Below are positions 18,636-28,642 of a DNA stretch of 64,000 bases, piece after piece. The stretch's first letter is position 1; every line of letters begins with the position of its first letter. A program made the translations under genes and the position numbers. The notes below the pieces were generated by a model that ran no database searches, was not told where the DNA came from, and worked only from the letters and a program-made list of their open reading frames with translations. This DNA comes from G965200765 sp965200765 (GTDB lineage Bacteria > Pseudomonadota > Gammaproteobacteria > Arenicellales > JAJDZL01): NCBI GenBank assembly GCA_965200765.1, contig OZ241380.1:1240001-1304000 (forward strand), in the 5' to 3' direction.

Positions 18636-19838
18636 ATGGATTTTAGTTTGAGCGACGAAATCAGGGACTACCAAAGCCGTATTCGCGACTTCGTCAATGA
18701 CCGGATTATTCCGGTCGAATCACATGATGATGCTTATGACGAAGGTGAGAATATCACCGACAAGTATTTGAAACCATTGCAACAGCAGGCGAAAGATGCA
18801 GGCCTGTGGTGCATTCAAATGCCTGTTGAGCGAGGTGGCCAAGGTCTTGGAACTGTGGGAATGGCGGCCTGTTACGAAGAAATGAACCGCTCAATATTCG
18901 GACCTGTTGTGTTCAACGCAGCAGCACCTGATGATGGCAACATGTTTATTCTGAATCGAGTCGGTACCGAAGCACAAAAGGATCGTTGGTTGCAACCGAT
19001 TATTGACGGCAAGGTACGTTCGGCGTTGTGCATGACCGAACCGGCACCTGGTTCCGGATCTGACCCATTGGGCATGATGTTGACAACTGCAAAGAAATCT
19101 GGGAACAAGTGGATTGTACACGGACACAAATGGTTTATTACCGGTGCAGCGGTGTCACAACACTTCATATTGCTGGCACGAACATCGAATGACCCCCGCA
19201 GGGGACTGACCGCATTCATGTTCGACCGTGATGACCCGGGATGGAATATTGTAAGACGCGTACCAATCATGGGGCCGGAAGAGCATGGCGGACATTGCGA
19301 GCTCAAGTTCAACGGCTTGGAAATTCCGGATGAAAATCGCTTGATGGAAATTGGTGATGGCATGAAAGTAGTTCAAATTCGCCTGGGTACGGCCCGATTG
19401 ACGCATTGCATGCGCTGGCTGGGCTTATGTCGCCGTGCACTTGAAATTGCCAGTGAATATGCGGCTGAAAGAAAGGCCTTCGGAAAGCTTTTGACTGAAC
19501 ACGAAGGAGTACAGTGGATGCTGGGCGAAGCGGCCAGTCGTGTGCATCAAAGCCGATTGCTGACCATGCATGCAGCATGGAAACTGGAGCAGGGAGATTT
19601 TGCGAGGAAGGAAGTTTCCATGGCAAAGGTCACCGTTGCCGATACGTTACACTATGTTGTCGACACGGCAGCGCAGATGCTGGGTGCAAAGGGTTATTCC
19701 AAGGATACGGTTCTTGAATGGATGTATCGCTATGCGCGCCAGGCACGACTTGTAGATGGTGCTTCAGAGGTTCACAAAATGGTACTATCCCGCGCCTATA
19801 TGAAAGAAGGCGATCAATTCTTCAAGTGGGGCGTTTGA
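18636..19838 (+). CDS. Acyl-CoA dehydrogenase family protein
   Basis: FAD-dependent acyl-CoA dehydrogenase fold, 400 residues: the N-terminal helical domain (MDFSLSDEIRDYQSRIRDF), the middle domain with CMTEPAPGSGSDP and KWFITGA, and a C-terminal helical domain with RKAFGKLL and MLGAKGYSKDT. The position near SEVHKMV aligns with the EGT region of the family, and the usual catalytic Glu is not obvious there, as in the ACAD10/11-like subgroup, so the exact substrate class is open. A good GGAG ribosome binding site precedes ATG. It is the third gene of the operon and probably donates electrons to ETF. Function beyond acyl-CoA (or similar) dehydrogenation is inference. Confidence 0.85.
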   Translation: MDFSLSDEIRDYQSRIRDFVNDRIIPVESHDDAYDEGENITDKYLKPLQQQAKDAGLWCIQMPVERGGQGLGTVGMAACYEEMNRSIFGPVVFNAAAPDDGNMFILNRVGTEAQKDRWLQPIIDGKVRSALCMTEPAPGSGSDPLGMMLTTAKKSGNKWIVHGHKWFITGAAVSQHFILLARTSNDPRRGLTAFMFDRDDPGWNIVRRVPIMGPEEHGGHCELKFNGLEIPDENRLMEIGDGMKVVQIRLGTARLTHCMRWLGLCRRALEIASEYAAERKAFGKLLTEHEGVQWMLGEAASRVHQSRLLTMHAAWKLEQGDFARKEVSMAKVTVADTLHYVVDTAAQMLGAKGYSKDTVLEWMYRYARQARLVDGASEVHKMVLSRAYMKEGDQFFKWGV

Positions 19839-19867
19839 ACCTGCTTGTTCAATCGGCATAATTAATC

Positions 19868-22800
19868 GTGTTGACAGCAGTTTCGCTGAACGACAAGTAC
19901 ACCAGGGAATCCGGGCGAATCTTTGTCACCGGGATTCAAGCCTTGGTTCGTTTGCCGCTACTGCAGGCGGCGCAGGACCGCGTTGCCGGTCTCAACACAG
20001 CTGGCTATATTACAGGCTATAGGGGCTCGCCACTTGGCGGATATGATCTTCAGCTTTGGCAAGCGCAAGAGTTGCTTGAGAAAGAGAACATCGTATTTCA
20101 ACCAGGAATCAATGAAGATTTGGCGGCAACGGCAATCTGGGGTACCCAGCAGGCCGAGATTGGTGGCAGAGGGAAATTTGACGGAGTCTTTTGCATCTGG
20201 TATGGCAAGGGACCTGGCGTTGACCGTTCCGGCGATGCCATGCGACATGCAAATCTTGCCGGTACTTCCCGATTCGGTGGGGTACTGGCCGCATTGGGTG
20301 ATGATCATGCTTGTGAATCATCCACAACTGCACATCAGAGTGAGTATGCACTGGTCAATACAATGATTCCGGTTCTCAACCCTTCCGGAGTGCAGGATAT
20401 TCTGGATTTCGGATTGGCCGGTTGGGCACTGTCCCGATATTCCGGTTGCTGGATTGGACTGAAATGCGTTCATGACACCGTTGAAGCAACGGCAACCATT
20501 GACATTGATTTGACACGTTCCAAAACGGTGATGCCTGAAAATTTCCAAATACCTGCCGGAGGTCTGAACATTCGTTGGCCAGATACACCGCTGGAGCAGG
20601 AAGCTCGCCTGCACGAGTACAAACTTCCTGCCGTTCATGCATTCTGGGCGGCCAACTCGTTCGATCGAATCATCTATGACAGTAGCGATGCGGTCATGGG
20701 AATCGTAACGACAGGAAAATCCTACTCGGATGTTCGACGCGCCTTGAAGGAACTAGATATTGACGAGCAGCAAGCACGCAAGTTTGGCATCCGGTTGTAC
20801 AAAGTTGCCATGAGCTGGCCGCTGGAACCCGAAGGATTGCATCGGTTCGCCAGCGGTCTGAAAAAAATCATCGTTGTTGAAGAAAAACGCGGCTTGATGG
20901 AGGAGCAAATCAAGGCGCTTTTGTATGGTCAATCCGACGCTCCTGTGGTTATAGGCAAACGCGATGAAACAGGTGCTGTACTGTTGCCTGCACAAGCTCG
21001 CCTGAATGCAATGCAAATTGCTTCCGTATTGGGTCAACAACTTGGGTTATTCGTCGATTCTGAAAGTTTGCGTTCGCGAGTGGATTCTGTACGCCAGAGA
21101 TTGCAACAGGAAATCGAGCCTCCCCACATGCAGCGTATTCCATATTTTTGTGCCGGATGTCCTCACAATACTTCAACCAAAGTACCGGAAGGAAGTATTG
21201 CACTGGCGGGAATCGGATGTCACTACATGGCGCAGTGGATGGATCGATCCACGGAGAGATTTACACAGATGGGCGGCGAAGGTGCCGGCTGGATCGGGGA
21301 AAGCCATTTCAGCACGACCAATCATGTATTTCAGAATATTGGAGACGGCACCTATTTGCATTCGGGATTGCTCGCGGTTCGTGCCGCGGTTGCAGCAAAT
21401 GCCAATATGACTTTCAAGCTTCTGTACAACGATGCCGTTGCAATGACTGGTGGTCAGCCATTCGACGGGCCACTCAGCTCGACTCAAATGGCGCGACAAC
21501 TGCTGGCCGAAGGGGTCCGACAGGTGTATCTCGTTACCGATGAACCCGAAAAGTACAGTAACCAGAGAAGCGATTTGATTGATGTGCAACTCGCGCATCG
21601 AAGCGAACTGGAGGCAATTCAGAAAGCACTGCGAAAGCATCCGGGAGTAACTGCAATTGTTTACGAGCAAACCTGCGCTGCAGAAAAGCGACGACGGCGA
21701 AAACGCGGAGAATATCCGGACCCGCCGAAGCGGGTATTTATCAATACTGCGGTTTGTGAAGGTTGCGGTGACTGCGGAATCCAATCAAATTGCATCGCAG
21801 TGGTTCCAGAAGAAACTGAATTCGGACGAAAAAGAAGGATTGATCAATCTGCTTGCAACAAGGACTATAGCTGTGTTGACGGATTTTGTCCGAGTTTTGT
21901 GACTGTGCATGGCGGCGATGTCAGGAAGCCACATAGAATCGGACCAGAAAACCACTTCGACCTGGATAGTATTCCCGAACCTGATATTCTGACGCTTGAC
22001 AATGAATATGCCATTGTTGTTTCCGGAGTAGGTGGTACCGGGGTTATTACTACGGGTGCAATCTTGGGCATGGCTGCACATATTGCCGGTCTGGGGTGTT
22101 CGATTCTGGACATGACCGGATTGGCACAAAAGGGTGGTGCAGTGATTACTCACTTGATTCTTGCTGCCAAACCCGACAACATTACTTCCATGCACGTGGC
22201 AACCGGCGGGGCAAATCTTGCGATTGGCTATGATTTGGTTACGGCTGCCAGCAAGGGAGTACTAGAAACCATGAAGCAGAATTCGACCCACGCAGTGGTC
22301 AACGAGTATGAAATGATGCCAGGCGAGTTTTCCAGAAACAGAGACTTGTTGTTTCCGGCAGACAAACTCAAAAGAGCAATCCGAAATTCCATCGGGGATA
22401 AACATGTTGATTTTTTGAATGCCAACGAATACATGGAACAGTTGTTCGGCGACACAATGGCTGTCAACATGTTCATGGTCGGTGTGGCCTATCAAAAAGG
22501 ACACATCCCAATTCACCGCGAAGCGATTGAACAGTCGATTGAACTGAATGGACGTTCAGTGCAACTCAATTTGCAAGCGTTTCAGAGAGGAAGGCAGTAT
22601 GTAGCCGCGAAGACCGAGTTTGAAGCGGTAGCGAGACCTGAAAAATCCTCTACTTTTGTACCCTTCAAGTTGCCACAAACCCTGGACGAGCTAATTGCTC
22701 ATCGGGAAATGTTGCTGGTGCAGTATCAAAACAAGACTTATGCGAAAAAGTACCGACAATTGGTCGACGTTGCGAGACAGGCGGAAGCCCAGCATTCAAA

Positions 22801-23335
22801 GGGTATGAGTGGATTTGCTGAAAGCGTTGCCCGATACTACTACAAGTTGCTTGCTTACAAGGACGAGTATGAAGTTGCACGCTTGTTTTCGAGCGCCGAG
22901 TTTGCGGCAGAGTTGGAGAATCAATTCGAAGGGGATTACACTCTGCGGTTTTATCTTGCGCCGCCAATTCTGACGAGACGCAACAAACTTACAGGAATTC
23001 CGATCAAGAAACACTACGGTCCATGGATGATGACTGCCTTGAAGCTTCTTGCTCGCATGAAATTTTTGAGAGGAACAGCACTGGATCCTTTTGCGTATAG
23101 CAAAGATCGAAAACTGGAGCGACAACTGATTGAGGAATACCAGACTGTCATTGAAGAAACAATTCAACAGTTGAATCCGGATAATTATCGCATTGCGGTA
23201 GAGGTTGCGGCCTATCCGGAAACAATACGCGGGTATGGACATGTCAAACAGAAATCCGCGCAAGAAACCCGGGAGCGGGTGGCAAAACTGCAGGAAGCCC
23301 TGCGCGATGAACCAAGCCGTCAACATGCGGCCTGA
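19868..23335 (+). CDS. Fused indolepyruvate:ferredoxin oxidoreductase family protein
   Basis: Large 1,155-residue protein that fuses the alpha-type (TPP-binding) and gamma-type parts of 2-oxo acid:ferredoxin oxidoreductases, which oxidatively decarboxylate aryl- or branched-chain 2-oxo acids to acyl-CoA. Seen in order: an N-terminal pyrimidine-binding-like domain (GYRGSPLGGYD), a C-terminal TPP domain with CAGCPHNTS and GGEGAGWIGES, a cysteine-rich cluster region (CEGCGDCGIQSNC ... CSVDGFCPS type), and a gamma-like domain with VSGVGGTGVITTGAILGMAAH. Start is GTG 19868. The single-chain layout is known in Proteobacteria. Electron acceptor and substrate are not given by the sequence. Operon position suggests amino-acid-derived 2-oxo acids. 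Confidence 0.88.
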   Translation: MLTAVSLNDKYTRESGRIFVTGIQALVRLPLLQAAQDRVAGLNTAGYITGYRGSPLGGYDLQLWQAQELLEKENIVFQPGINEDLAATAIWGTQQAEIGGRGKFDGVFCIWYGKGPGVDRSGDAMRHANLAGTSRFGGVLAALGDDHACESSTTAHQSEYALVNTMIPVLNPSGVQDILDFGLAGWALSRYSGCWIGLKCVHDTVEATATIDIDLTRSKTVMPENFQIPAGGLNIRWPDTPLEQEARLHEYKLPAVHAFWAANSFDRIIYDSSDAVMGIVTTGKSYSDVRRALKELDIDEQQARKFGIRLYKVAMSWPLEPEGLHRFASGLKKIIVVEEKRGLMEEQIKALLYGQSDAPVVIGKRDETGAVLLPAQARLNAMQIASVLGQQLGLFVDSESLRSRVDSVRQRLQQEIEPPHMQRIPYFCAGCPHNTSTKVPEGSIALAGIGCHYMAQWMDRSTERFTQMGGEGAGWIGESHFSTTNHVFQNIGDGTYLHSGLLAVRAAVAANANMTFKLLYNDAVAMTGGQPFDGPLSSTQMARQLLAEGVRQVYLVTDEPEKYSNQRSDLIDVQLAHRSELEAIQKALRKHPGVTAIVYEQTCAAEKRRRRKRGEYPDPPKRVFINTAVCEGCGDCGIQSNCIAVVPEETEFGRKRRIDQSACNKDYSCVDGFCPSFVTVHGGDVRKPHRIGPENHFDLDSIPEPDILTLDNEYAIVVSGVGGTGVITTGAILGMAAHIAGLGCSILDMTGLAQKGGAVITHLILAAKPDNITSMHVATGGANLAIGYDLVTAASKGVLETMKQNSTHAVVNEYEMMPGEFSRNRDLLFPADKLKRAIRNSIGDKHVDFLNANEYMEQLFGDTMAVNMFMVGVAYQKGHIPIHREAIEQSIELNGRSVQLNLQAFQRGRQYVAAKTEFEAVARPEKSSTFVPFKLPQTLDELIAHREMLLVQYQNKTYAKKYRQLVDVARQAEAQHSKGMSGFAESVARYYYKLLAYKDEYEVARLFSSAEFAAELENQFEGDYTLRFYLAPPILTRRNKLTGIPIKKHYGPWMMTALKLLARMKFLRGTALDPFAYSKDRKLERQLIEEYQTVIEETIQQLNPDNYRIAVEVAAYPETIRGYGHVKQKSAQETRERVAKLQEALRDEPSRQHAA

Positions 23336-23367
23336 CAGGAAACATTCAACATTGGTGACATTTCACA

Positions 23368-24552
23368 GTGAACAGAGACATAAAAGCTGAATTTTCCTGG
23401 GACGATCCGTTTTTGCTGGATGAACAACTGAATGAAGATGAGGCAATGGTGCGCAAGTCTGCTCAACGCTACTGTCAGGAATCACTCATGCCTCGCATCA
23501 TCGAAGCGAATCGGAATGAAGTCTTCGACCCCTGCATTGCAACCGAGATGGGGGCCATTGGCTTGCTGGGATCTACCATTCATGGTTATGGATGCTCTGG
23601 ACTGAATTACGTTTGCTATGGCTTGGTTGCTCGTGAAGTGGAACGCGTAGACAGCGGCTATCGCTCGTTTATGAGTGTGCAATCTTCATTGGTGATGTAT
23701 CCGATTTACCGCTACGGTAGCGAAGAACAAAGAGAAAAATACTTGCCATTGCTCGCCAAGGGCAAAATGATTGGTTGCTTCGGATTGACTGAACCGGATC
23801 ATGGTTCTGACCCCGGAAGCATGGCAACAAAAGCAGTGAAAGTTAGTGGTGGCTTTCGATTGAACGGCGAGAAGACCTGGATTTCAAATGCTCCGATTGC
23901 AGATCTGATGGTTGTCTGGGCAAAGAATGAAGAAGGCAGAGTGCAGGGATTTTTGCTGGAGAAAGGTGCAACGGGACTGAGTGCGCCGAAGATTGAAGGG
24001 AAATTTTCGCTACGCGCATCAATTACCGGCAGTATTGTTATGCAAAATGTATTTGTTGCGGATTCCATGGTTTTGCCGGGTGCGATGGGGTTGAACGCAC
24101 CTTTTTCATGTCTCAATATGGCTCGCTACGGTATTAGCTGGGGTGCAATGGGTGCGGCCGAGTTTTGCTGGCACGCGGCACGAGAATACGCCATGAATCG
24201 AAAACAGTTTGGTCGTCCGATTGCAGCAACCCAGTTGGTACAAAAGAAGTTGGCTGACATGCAAACTGAAATAGGACTGGGCTTGCAAGCCTGTATGCGA
24301 GTGGGGCGAATGCTTGACGCAGGCAAGGCCAGTCACGAACTTGTCAGTTTGATCAAACGCAACAATGCAGGCAAGGCTTTGGATATCGCACGGTCTGCTC
24401 GTGATATACACGGTGGCAACGGCGTAGCTGACGAGTATCATGTAATTCGCCATTCCATGAATCTCGAAGCAGTGAATACCTACGAGGGTACGCATGATAT
24501 TCATGCCCTGATTTTGGGAAAATCCCAAACAGGCATTTCTGCATTCAACTGA
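23368..24552 (+). CDS. gcdH: Glutaryl-CoA dehydrogenase
   Basis: FAD enzyme that oxidises and decarboxylates glutaryl-CoA to crotonyl-CoA in lysine, hydroxylysine and tryptophan breakdown, passing electrons to ETF. 394 residues, full length. Family hallmarks: the N-terminal FSWDDPFLLDEQL, YGCSGLNYVCYGLVARE, CFGLTEPDHGSDPGSM, KTWISNAPIAD, the RKQFGRPIAATQLVQ helix, ARDIHGGNG, and the catalytic Glu373 in YEGTHDIHALILG. Start is GTG 23368; it follows the oxidoreductase by 32 bases and precedes the aldehyde dehydrogenase by 28 bases. Confidence 0.94.
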   Translation: MNRDIKAEFSWDDPFLLDEQLNEDEAMVRKSAQRYCQESLMPRIIEANRNEVFDPCIATEMGAIGLLGSTIHGYGCSGLNYVCYGLVAREVERVDSGYRSFMSVQSSLVMYPIYRYGSEEQREKYLPLLAKGKMIGCFGLTEPDHGSDPGSMATKAVKVSGGFRLNGEKTWISNAPIADLMVVWAKNEEGRVQGFLLEKGATGLSAPKIEGKFSLRASITGSIVMQNVFVADSMVLPGAMGLNAPFSCLNMARYGISWGAMGAAEFCWHAAREYAMNRKQFGRPIAATQLVQKKLADMQTEIGLGLQACMRVGRMLDAGKASHELVSLIKRNNAGKALDIARSARDIHGGNGVADEYHVIRHSMNLEAVNTYEGTHDIHALILGKSQTGISAFN

Positions 24553-24580
24553 ATACAACACACATTTTGGGGAGAATTGA

Positions 24581-26032
24581 ATGAAAATACGAGATAAGAA
24601 CTTGTTTCATCAGCAGTGCTATGTTGGCGGTCAATGGATTGATGCTGAAGACGGGGCAACCATCACAGTAAAGAATCCATCTGATAACAGTCATGTTGGA
24701 ACTGTTCCAAAGTTGAGCAAAACCCAGGTTTCTCAAGCAGTCGACGCGGCGCAAGAAGCATTTGTCTCCTGGCGTAGCAAAACTGCCAAGGAGAGGTCGG
24801 TTTTGGTGCGTGCCTTGGCGGAGGCAATGATCGAGAACCAGGAAGACCTTGCCGCAATTATGACGATTGAGCAAGGAAAACCACTGATCGAATCGCGCGG
24901 CGAAGTCCTGTATGCAGCTTCATTCTTCGAGTGGTTTGCGGAAGAAGGCAAGCGCATGTACGGCGATGTAATTCCTCAGCACCAAAATGACCGAAGAATT
25001 GTGGTAATCAAAGAGCCGGTCGGAGTTTGCGCTGCGATTACTCCCTGGAATTTTCCGGCTGCCATGATTACCCGAAAGGCCGGCCCGGCCTTGGCTGCGG
25101 GTTGCACGATTGTAATCAAGCCTGCTAGTCAAACTCCTTATTCAGCACTTGCACTTTGCGAGCTTGCCGACCGTGTCGGTATTCCGGCCGGAGTCATCAA
25201 TGTAGTAACCGGCAACTCAAGGGAAATCGGTCAGGAGTTCACCTCTAATGACAAAGTGCGAAAACTGACATTTACCGGGTCAACCGAGATCGGCAAGGTG
25301 CTAATGCGGCAATGTGCAGACAGTGTCAAGAAAATTTCTTTGGAATTGGGTGGCAACGCCCCGTTTATCGTCTTTCAGGACGCAGATATTGATGCGGCAG
25401 TATCCGGAGCAATGCTGTCAAAGTACAGAAATTCAGGACAAACTTGCGTTTGTGCCAACCGATTTTTGGTTCACGATGCCGTTTACGACGAATTCTCCCA
25501 GAAATTCAGCAAAGAAGTTGCAAAGATGAAAGTAGGGGATGGATTTGGTGAAAACGTCATGCAAGGCCCACTCATTGACATGGCAGCAATTGAAAAAGTT
25601 GAAGCGCATATTGCTGATGCTGTGGGAAAAGGTGCGAAAGTTGTTGCAGGCGGTTCTCGCCACGAGCTTGGCGGTACTTTTTTTGAACCGACTGTATTGA
25701 CCAATGTCAATGTCAATATGGCAGTAGCCAATGAAGAGACTTTCGGACCGGTAGCACCTCTGTTCCGATTTCACAGTGATGAAGAAGCAATTGCGATGGC
25801 GAACGATACGGAGTTCGGTCTGGCAGCTTACTTTTACAGTCGCGATTTGGGAAGAGTTTGGAAAGTGTCTGAAGCGGTCGAGTTTGGCATAGTCGGCATC
25901 AACACCGGAATCATTTCAACTGAAGTTGCGCCATTTGGCGGTATGAAGGAATCTGGTATTGGGCGCGAGGGGTCCAAGTACGGACTGGAAGAATATGTGG
26001 AGATCAAGTACCTCTGCATGGCCGGTATCTGA
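24581..26032 (+). CDS. gabD: Succinate-semialdehyde dehydrogenase family protein
   Basis: NAD(P)-dependent aldehyde dehydrogenase, 483 residues, closest in pattern to GabD, which turns succinate semialdehyde (or the C5 glutarate semialdehyde) into the acid. Seen: substrate-side FEWFAEEGKRMYGDVIP, the PWNFPAAMITRK cofactor loop, FTGSTEIGK, the general base Glu in LELGGNAP, the catalytic Cys in NSGQTCVCANRF, and the EVAPFGGMKESGIGREGSKYG tail. A GGGGAG ribosome binding site precedes ATG. Since gcdH is next to it, glutarate semialdehyde from lysine is an attractive alternative substrate. Its co-location fits amino-acid or polyamine breakdown. Confidence 0.88.
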   Translation: MKIRDKNLFHQQCYVGGQWIDAEDGATITVKNPSDNSHVGTVPKLSKTQVSQAVDAAQEAFVSWRSKTAKERSVLVRALAEAMIENQEDLAAIMTIEQGKPLIESRGEVLYAASFFEWFAEEGKRMYGDVIPQHQNDRRIVVIKEPVGVCAAITPWNFPAAMITRKAGPALAAGCTIVIKPASQTPYSALALCELADRVGIPAGVINVVTGNSREIGQEFTSNDKVRKLTFTGSTEIGKVLMRQCADSVKKISLELGGNAPFIVFQDADIDAAVSGAMLSKYRNSGQTCVCANRFLVHDAVYDEFSQKFSKEVAKMKVGDGFGENVMQGPLIDMAAIEKVEAHIADAVGKGAKVVAGGSRHELGGTFFEPTVLTNVNVNMAVANEETFGPVAPLFRFHSDEEAIAMANDTEFGLAAYFYSRDLGRVWKVSEAVEFGIVGINTGIISTEVAPFGGMKESGIGREGSKYGLEEYVEIKYLCMAGI

Positions 26033-26035
26033 ACT

Positions 26036-26659
26036 TTGAGCTCGGCTGATTTCTACACCCCCTCCGATGAACTGACAGTTATTCGGTTTGACGATCCTCT
26101 GGAATTGTTTCACCGATGGTATAAACAGGCGCTGAGTACAAATTTGATTGAGCCCCGGGCAATGACACTGGCAACATCAACAGCTTCGGGCAAGCCATCT
26201 GCCAGGCAGGTACTGCTGAAATCGTTCGACGAAAACGGATTCGTCTTTTTTACCAACTATGAGAGTCGCAAGGGCGAGGAACTGGCTGAAAATCCCTATG
26301 CCAGTCTGTTGATTTGGTGGGACAAGCTACACCGTCAAGTTCGAATTGAAGGGCGAGTAAGCAAGGTATCTGCAAAGGAATCTGACCGTTATTTTTCGAC
26401 TCGTCCGAAAGGCAGTCAGGCGAGTGCTTGTGTTTCTCCACAAAGCCGGGAAATTGACCGGGACAAGTTATTTGATGAATATCAACTCATGATAGAGCGA
26501 GTGGAAGGAGAGAGTCTTCCACGTCCGGAGTTTTGGGGCGGGTATTCTGTTTTTCCCGAGTATTTGGAATTTTGGCAAGGACAACCGAATCGTCTGCATG
26601 ACAGACTCGTATATGTACGCCAGAAAGACGGGTGGAGCAAGAATCGATTAGGACCATGA
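26036..26659 (+). CDS. pdxH: Pyridoxamine 5'-phosphate oxidase
   Basis: FMN enzyme that oxidises pyridoxamine- or pyridoxine-phosphate to PLP in the cytoplasm. 207 residues. Typical segments: the N-terminal region ending DPLELFHRWYKQAL, ATSTASGKPSARQVLLKSFDENGFVFFTNY, SRKGEELAENPYASLLIWW, the QVRIEGRVSKVSAKESDRYFSTRP turn, and the C-terminal EFWQGQPNRLHDR ... RLGP. The start used is TTG 26036, only 3 bases after the stop of the previous gene, so translational coupling is likely. The PLP link to the amino-acid-degrading operon makes sense but may be incidental. Confidence 0.9.
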   Translation: MSSADFYTPSDELTVIRFDDPLELFHRWYKQALSTNLIEPRAMTLATSTASGKPSARQVLLKSFDENGFVFFTNYESRKGEELAENPYASLLIWWDKLHRQVRIEGRVSKVSAKESDRYFSTRPKGSQASACVSPQSREIDRDKLFDEYQLMIERVEGESLPRPEFWGGYSVFPEYLEFWQGQPNRLHDRLVYVRQKDGWSKNRLGP

Positions 26660-26694
26660 AACCCCAACCAAATCTTGTTCTTTGTCGGATATGG

Positions 26695-28305
26695 CTAAGG
26701 GTTATTTGGGTTTAGTACAGTAGTTTGCGCAAACTCCTTGCGGGTTTCGGGATGCTCGAGCATGTAATGCAGTCCACGGCTTTCTTTTCTGCTCAAGGCA
26801 CAATTCACAATTAGTTGGGCTACCTGAACGAGATTTCTCAACTCGATCAGATCCCGATTGACTCGAAACTGGCTATAAAACTCTCGTACTTCTTCCCTGA
26901 GCAATTCAATTCGATGATGCGCTCTGGTGAGCCTCTTTTCTGTACGAACAATGCCAACATAATTCCACATGAATCGCCGTAGCTCGTGCCAATTGTGGTG
27001 AATGACGACCATTTCGTCCGGATCAGTCACCTGGCTTTCGTCCCAATCAGGGATATTGGCATGGTGGTCATTGAATTCGGGTATGTTGTGTTCAATATGC
27101 CGAACAGCAGAGTGAGCGTATACCAAACACTCCAGCAGTGAATTGCTAGCTAGTCGATTGGCGCCGTGCAATCCTGTGAACGCTGACTCACCGATGCAGT
27201 ACAAGCCATGCAGGTCAGTTTGACCATTTTGGTCGACCATTGCACCGCCACAGGTGTAATGAGCCGCTGGAACCACCGGAATTGGTTCTTTGGTGATGTC
27301 AATGCCGAAGCGGTTGCAGTTGTTGTACACTCCCGGAAAGTGTGAATGCAAAAAATCTTCAGATTTGAATGATATGTCCAGCAATACGTGCTCAAGTCCT
27401 CCGGTTTTCATTTCGTTGTCAATTGCACGAGCGACAATGTCTCTCGGCGCCAGCTCGCCGCGTTCATCATATTTTTTCATAAACTGCCTGCCGTTGGGGA
27501 GCAACAGTTTGGCACCTTCGCCGCGCAGAGCTTCTGTAATCAACTGTCGCTTGGCATGGGGATGAAACAGGCAAGTTGGATGAAATTGCACGAATTCCAT
27601 GTTTGCGACTCTGCAACCGGCTCGCCAGGCCATGGCAATGCCATCTCCCGTCGATGAATCTGGATTGCTGGTGTACAAATACGCTTTGGCGGCACCTCCG
27701 GTTGCAAGTACTACACTCCGTGCAACGAAGGTATAAACCTGTTCGGATTCAACCGATTGTGCATATACACCCAAGCAGTGGTTTTGAGAAACACTTCGCG
27801 TTTTGCTTTGAGTAATCAATTCGATTGCCGTAAACTTTTCATAAACATCAATCAAGTCAGACTCAACAACTTTGGCTAGCAGGGTGGTTTCCACTGTTTG
27901 CCCCGTGGTATCCGCGGCATGCATCACACGGCGACTGCTGTGTCCGCCTTCTTGGGTCAAGTGATATTCTTCGGGGTGTTTCGAAAGTTGGTCGCGGCGA
28001 CTGAAAGATACGCCATGATCTATCAACCACTGAACGGATTTGGGTCCATTCCGCACAACAAAATCCACGACTTGTTCATCGCACAGTCCAGCACCGGCTT
28101 GCAGGGTGTCCGACACATGCGATTCGAAGGTATCTTCGTCGCTCCATACGGCGGCGATGCCTCCTTGCGCATAGTAGCTTGAATTTTCCGTCAGTGATTC
28201 TTTGGTGAGAATCGCGACACGAAAACCCCGGTTTGCTACCTCCAGTGCAAGTGACAGACCAGCAAGTCCACTTCCTACAACTACAATGTCAGCTGATATT
28301 CGCAT
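26695..28305 (-). CDS. nadB: L-aspartate oxidase
   Basis: First enzyme of NAD synthesis in bacteria: oxidises L-aspartate to iminoaspartate with FAD, passing it to NadA. 536 residues, normal length. The N-terminal FAD-binding VVVGSGLAGLSLALEVA, SSYYAQGGIAAVW, the active-site HPEEYHLTQEGGHSSRR, HPTCLFHPHAKRQLITEALRGEGA, and the HYTCGGAMVDQNG and GLHGANRLASNSLLE segments are all present. It points toward pdxH (convergent, 35 bases apart) and shares its upstream region with the divergent XRE regulator. nadA and nadC are not in the window. Confidence 0.95.
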   Translation of the reverse strand: MRISADIVVVGSGLAGLSLALEVANRGFRVAILTKESLTENSSYYAQGGIAAVWSDEDTFESHVSDTLQAGAGLCDEQVVDFVVRNGPKSVQWLIDHGVSFSRRDQLSKHPEEYHLTQEGGHSSRRVMHAADTTGQTVETTLLAKVVESDLIDVYEKFTAIELITQSKTRSVSQNHCLGVYAQSVESEQVYTFVARSVVLATGGAAKAYLYTSNPDSSTGDGIAMAWRAGCRVANMEFVQFHPTCLFHPHAKRQLITEALRGEGAKLLLPNGRQFMKKYDERGELAPRDIVARAIDNEMKTGGLEHVLLDISFKSEDFLHSHFPGVYNNCNRFGIDITKEPIPVVPAAHYTCGGAMVDQNGQTDLHGLYCIGESAFTGLHGANRLASNSLLECLVYAHSAVRHIEHNIPEFNDHHANIPDWDESQVTDPDEMVVIHHNWHELRRFMWNYVGIVRTEKRLTRAHHRIELLREEVREFYSQFRVNRDLIELRNLVQVAQLIVNCALSRKESRGLHYMLEHPETRKEFAQTTVLNPNNP

Positions 28306-28642
28306 AGCGTCAAGATTTTTCAGTACATTACCAACTCAGAATATTCCAGACTCTTAACCTGCTGCAAGAGTCGGATATTGTCCGATCGGTAATCAAACAA
28401 ACTAAATTATATCAATAATTTATATGATTTAGGTTAAAGCATTATATGAAATAAATTAATGCTTGCAGGTGCAACTTTGAGCAGGGTGGGGAGGTATGAC
28501 GATGGCAGACAGGTTTTTGTCAAATTGTTTGAGTGTTGTTCGGTTACCATACAATATCATTGGAATTATCATAAGTGATTTTTATCTGTTCTAACTCGTA
28601 TAACTCTGTCAACAGGCTATTTCCAACGAGGAAATGGTTCCA
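28306..28642. promoter_or_regulatory. AT-rich divergent region between nadB and the XRE gene
   Basis: About 340 bases, very AT-rich (for example TTATATCAATAATTTATAT), with a small CGGA-TATTG-TCCG inverted repeat near 28372-28384. It must hold the nadB promoter and probably that of the XRE gene, but I see no clear -35/-10 pair. A self-binding site for the XRE protein would be expected here. Confidence 0.4.
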
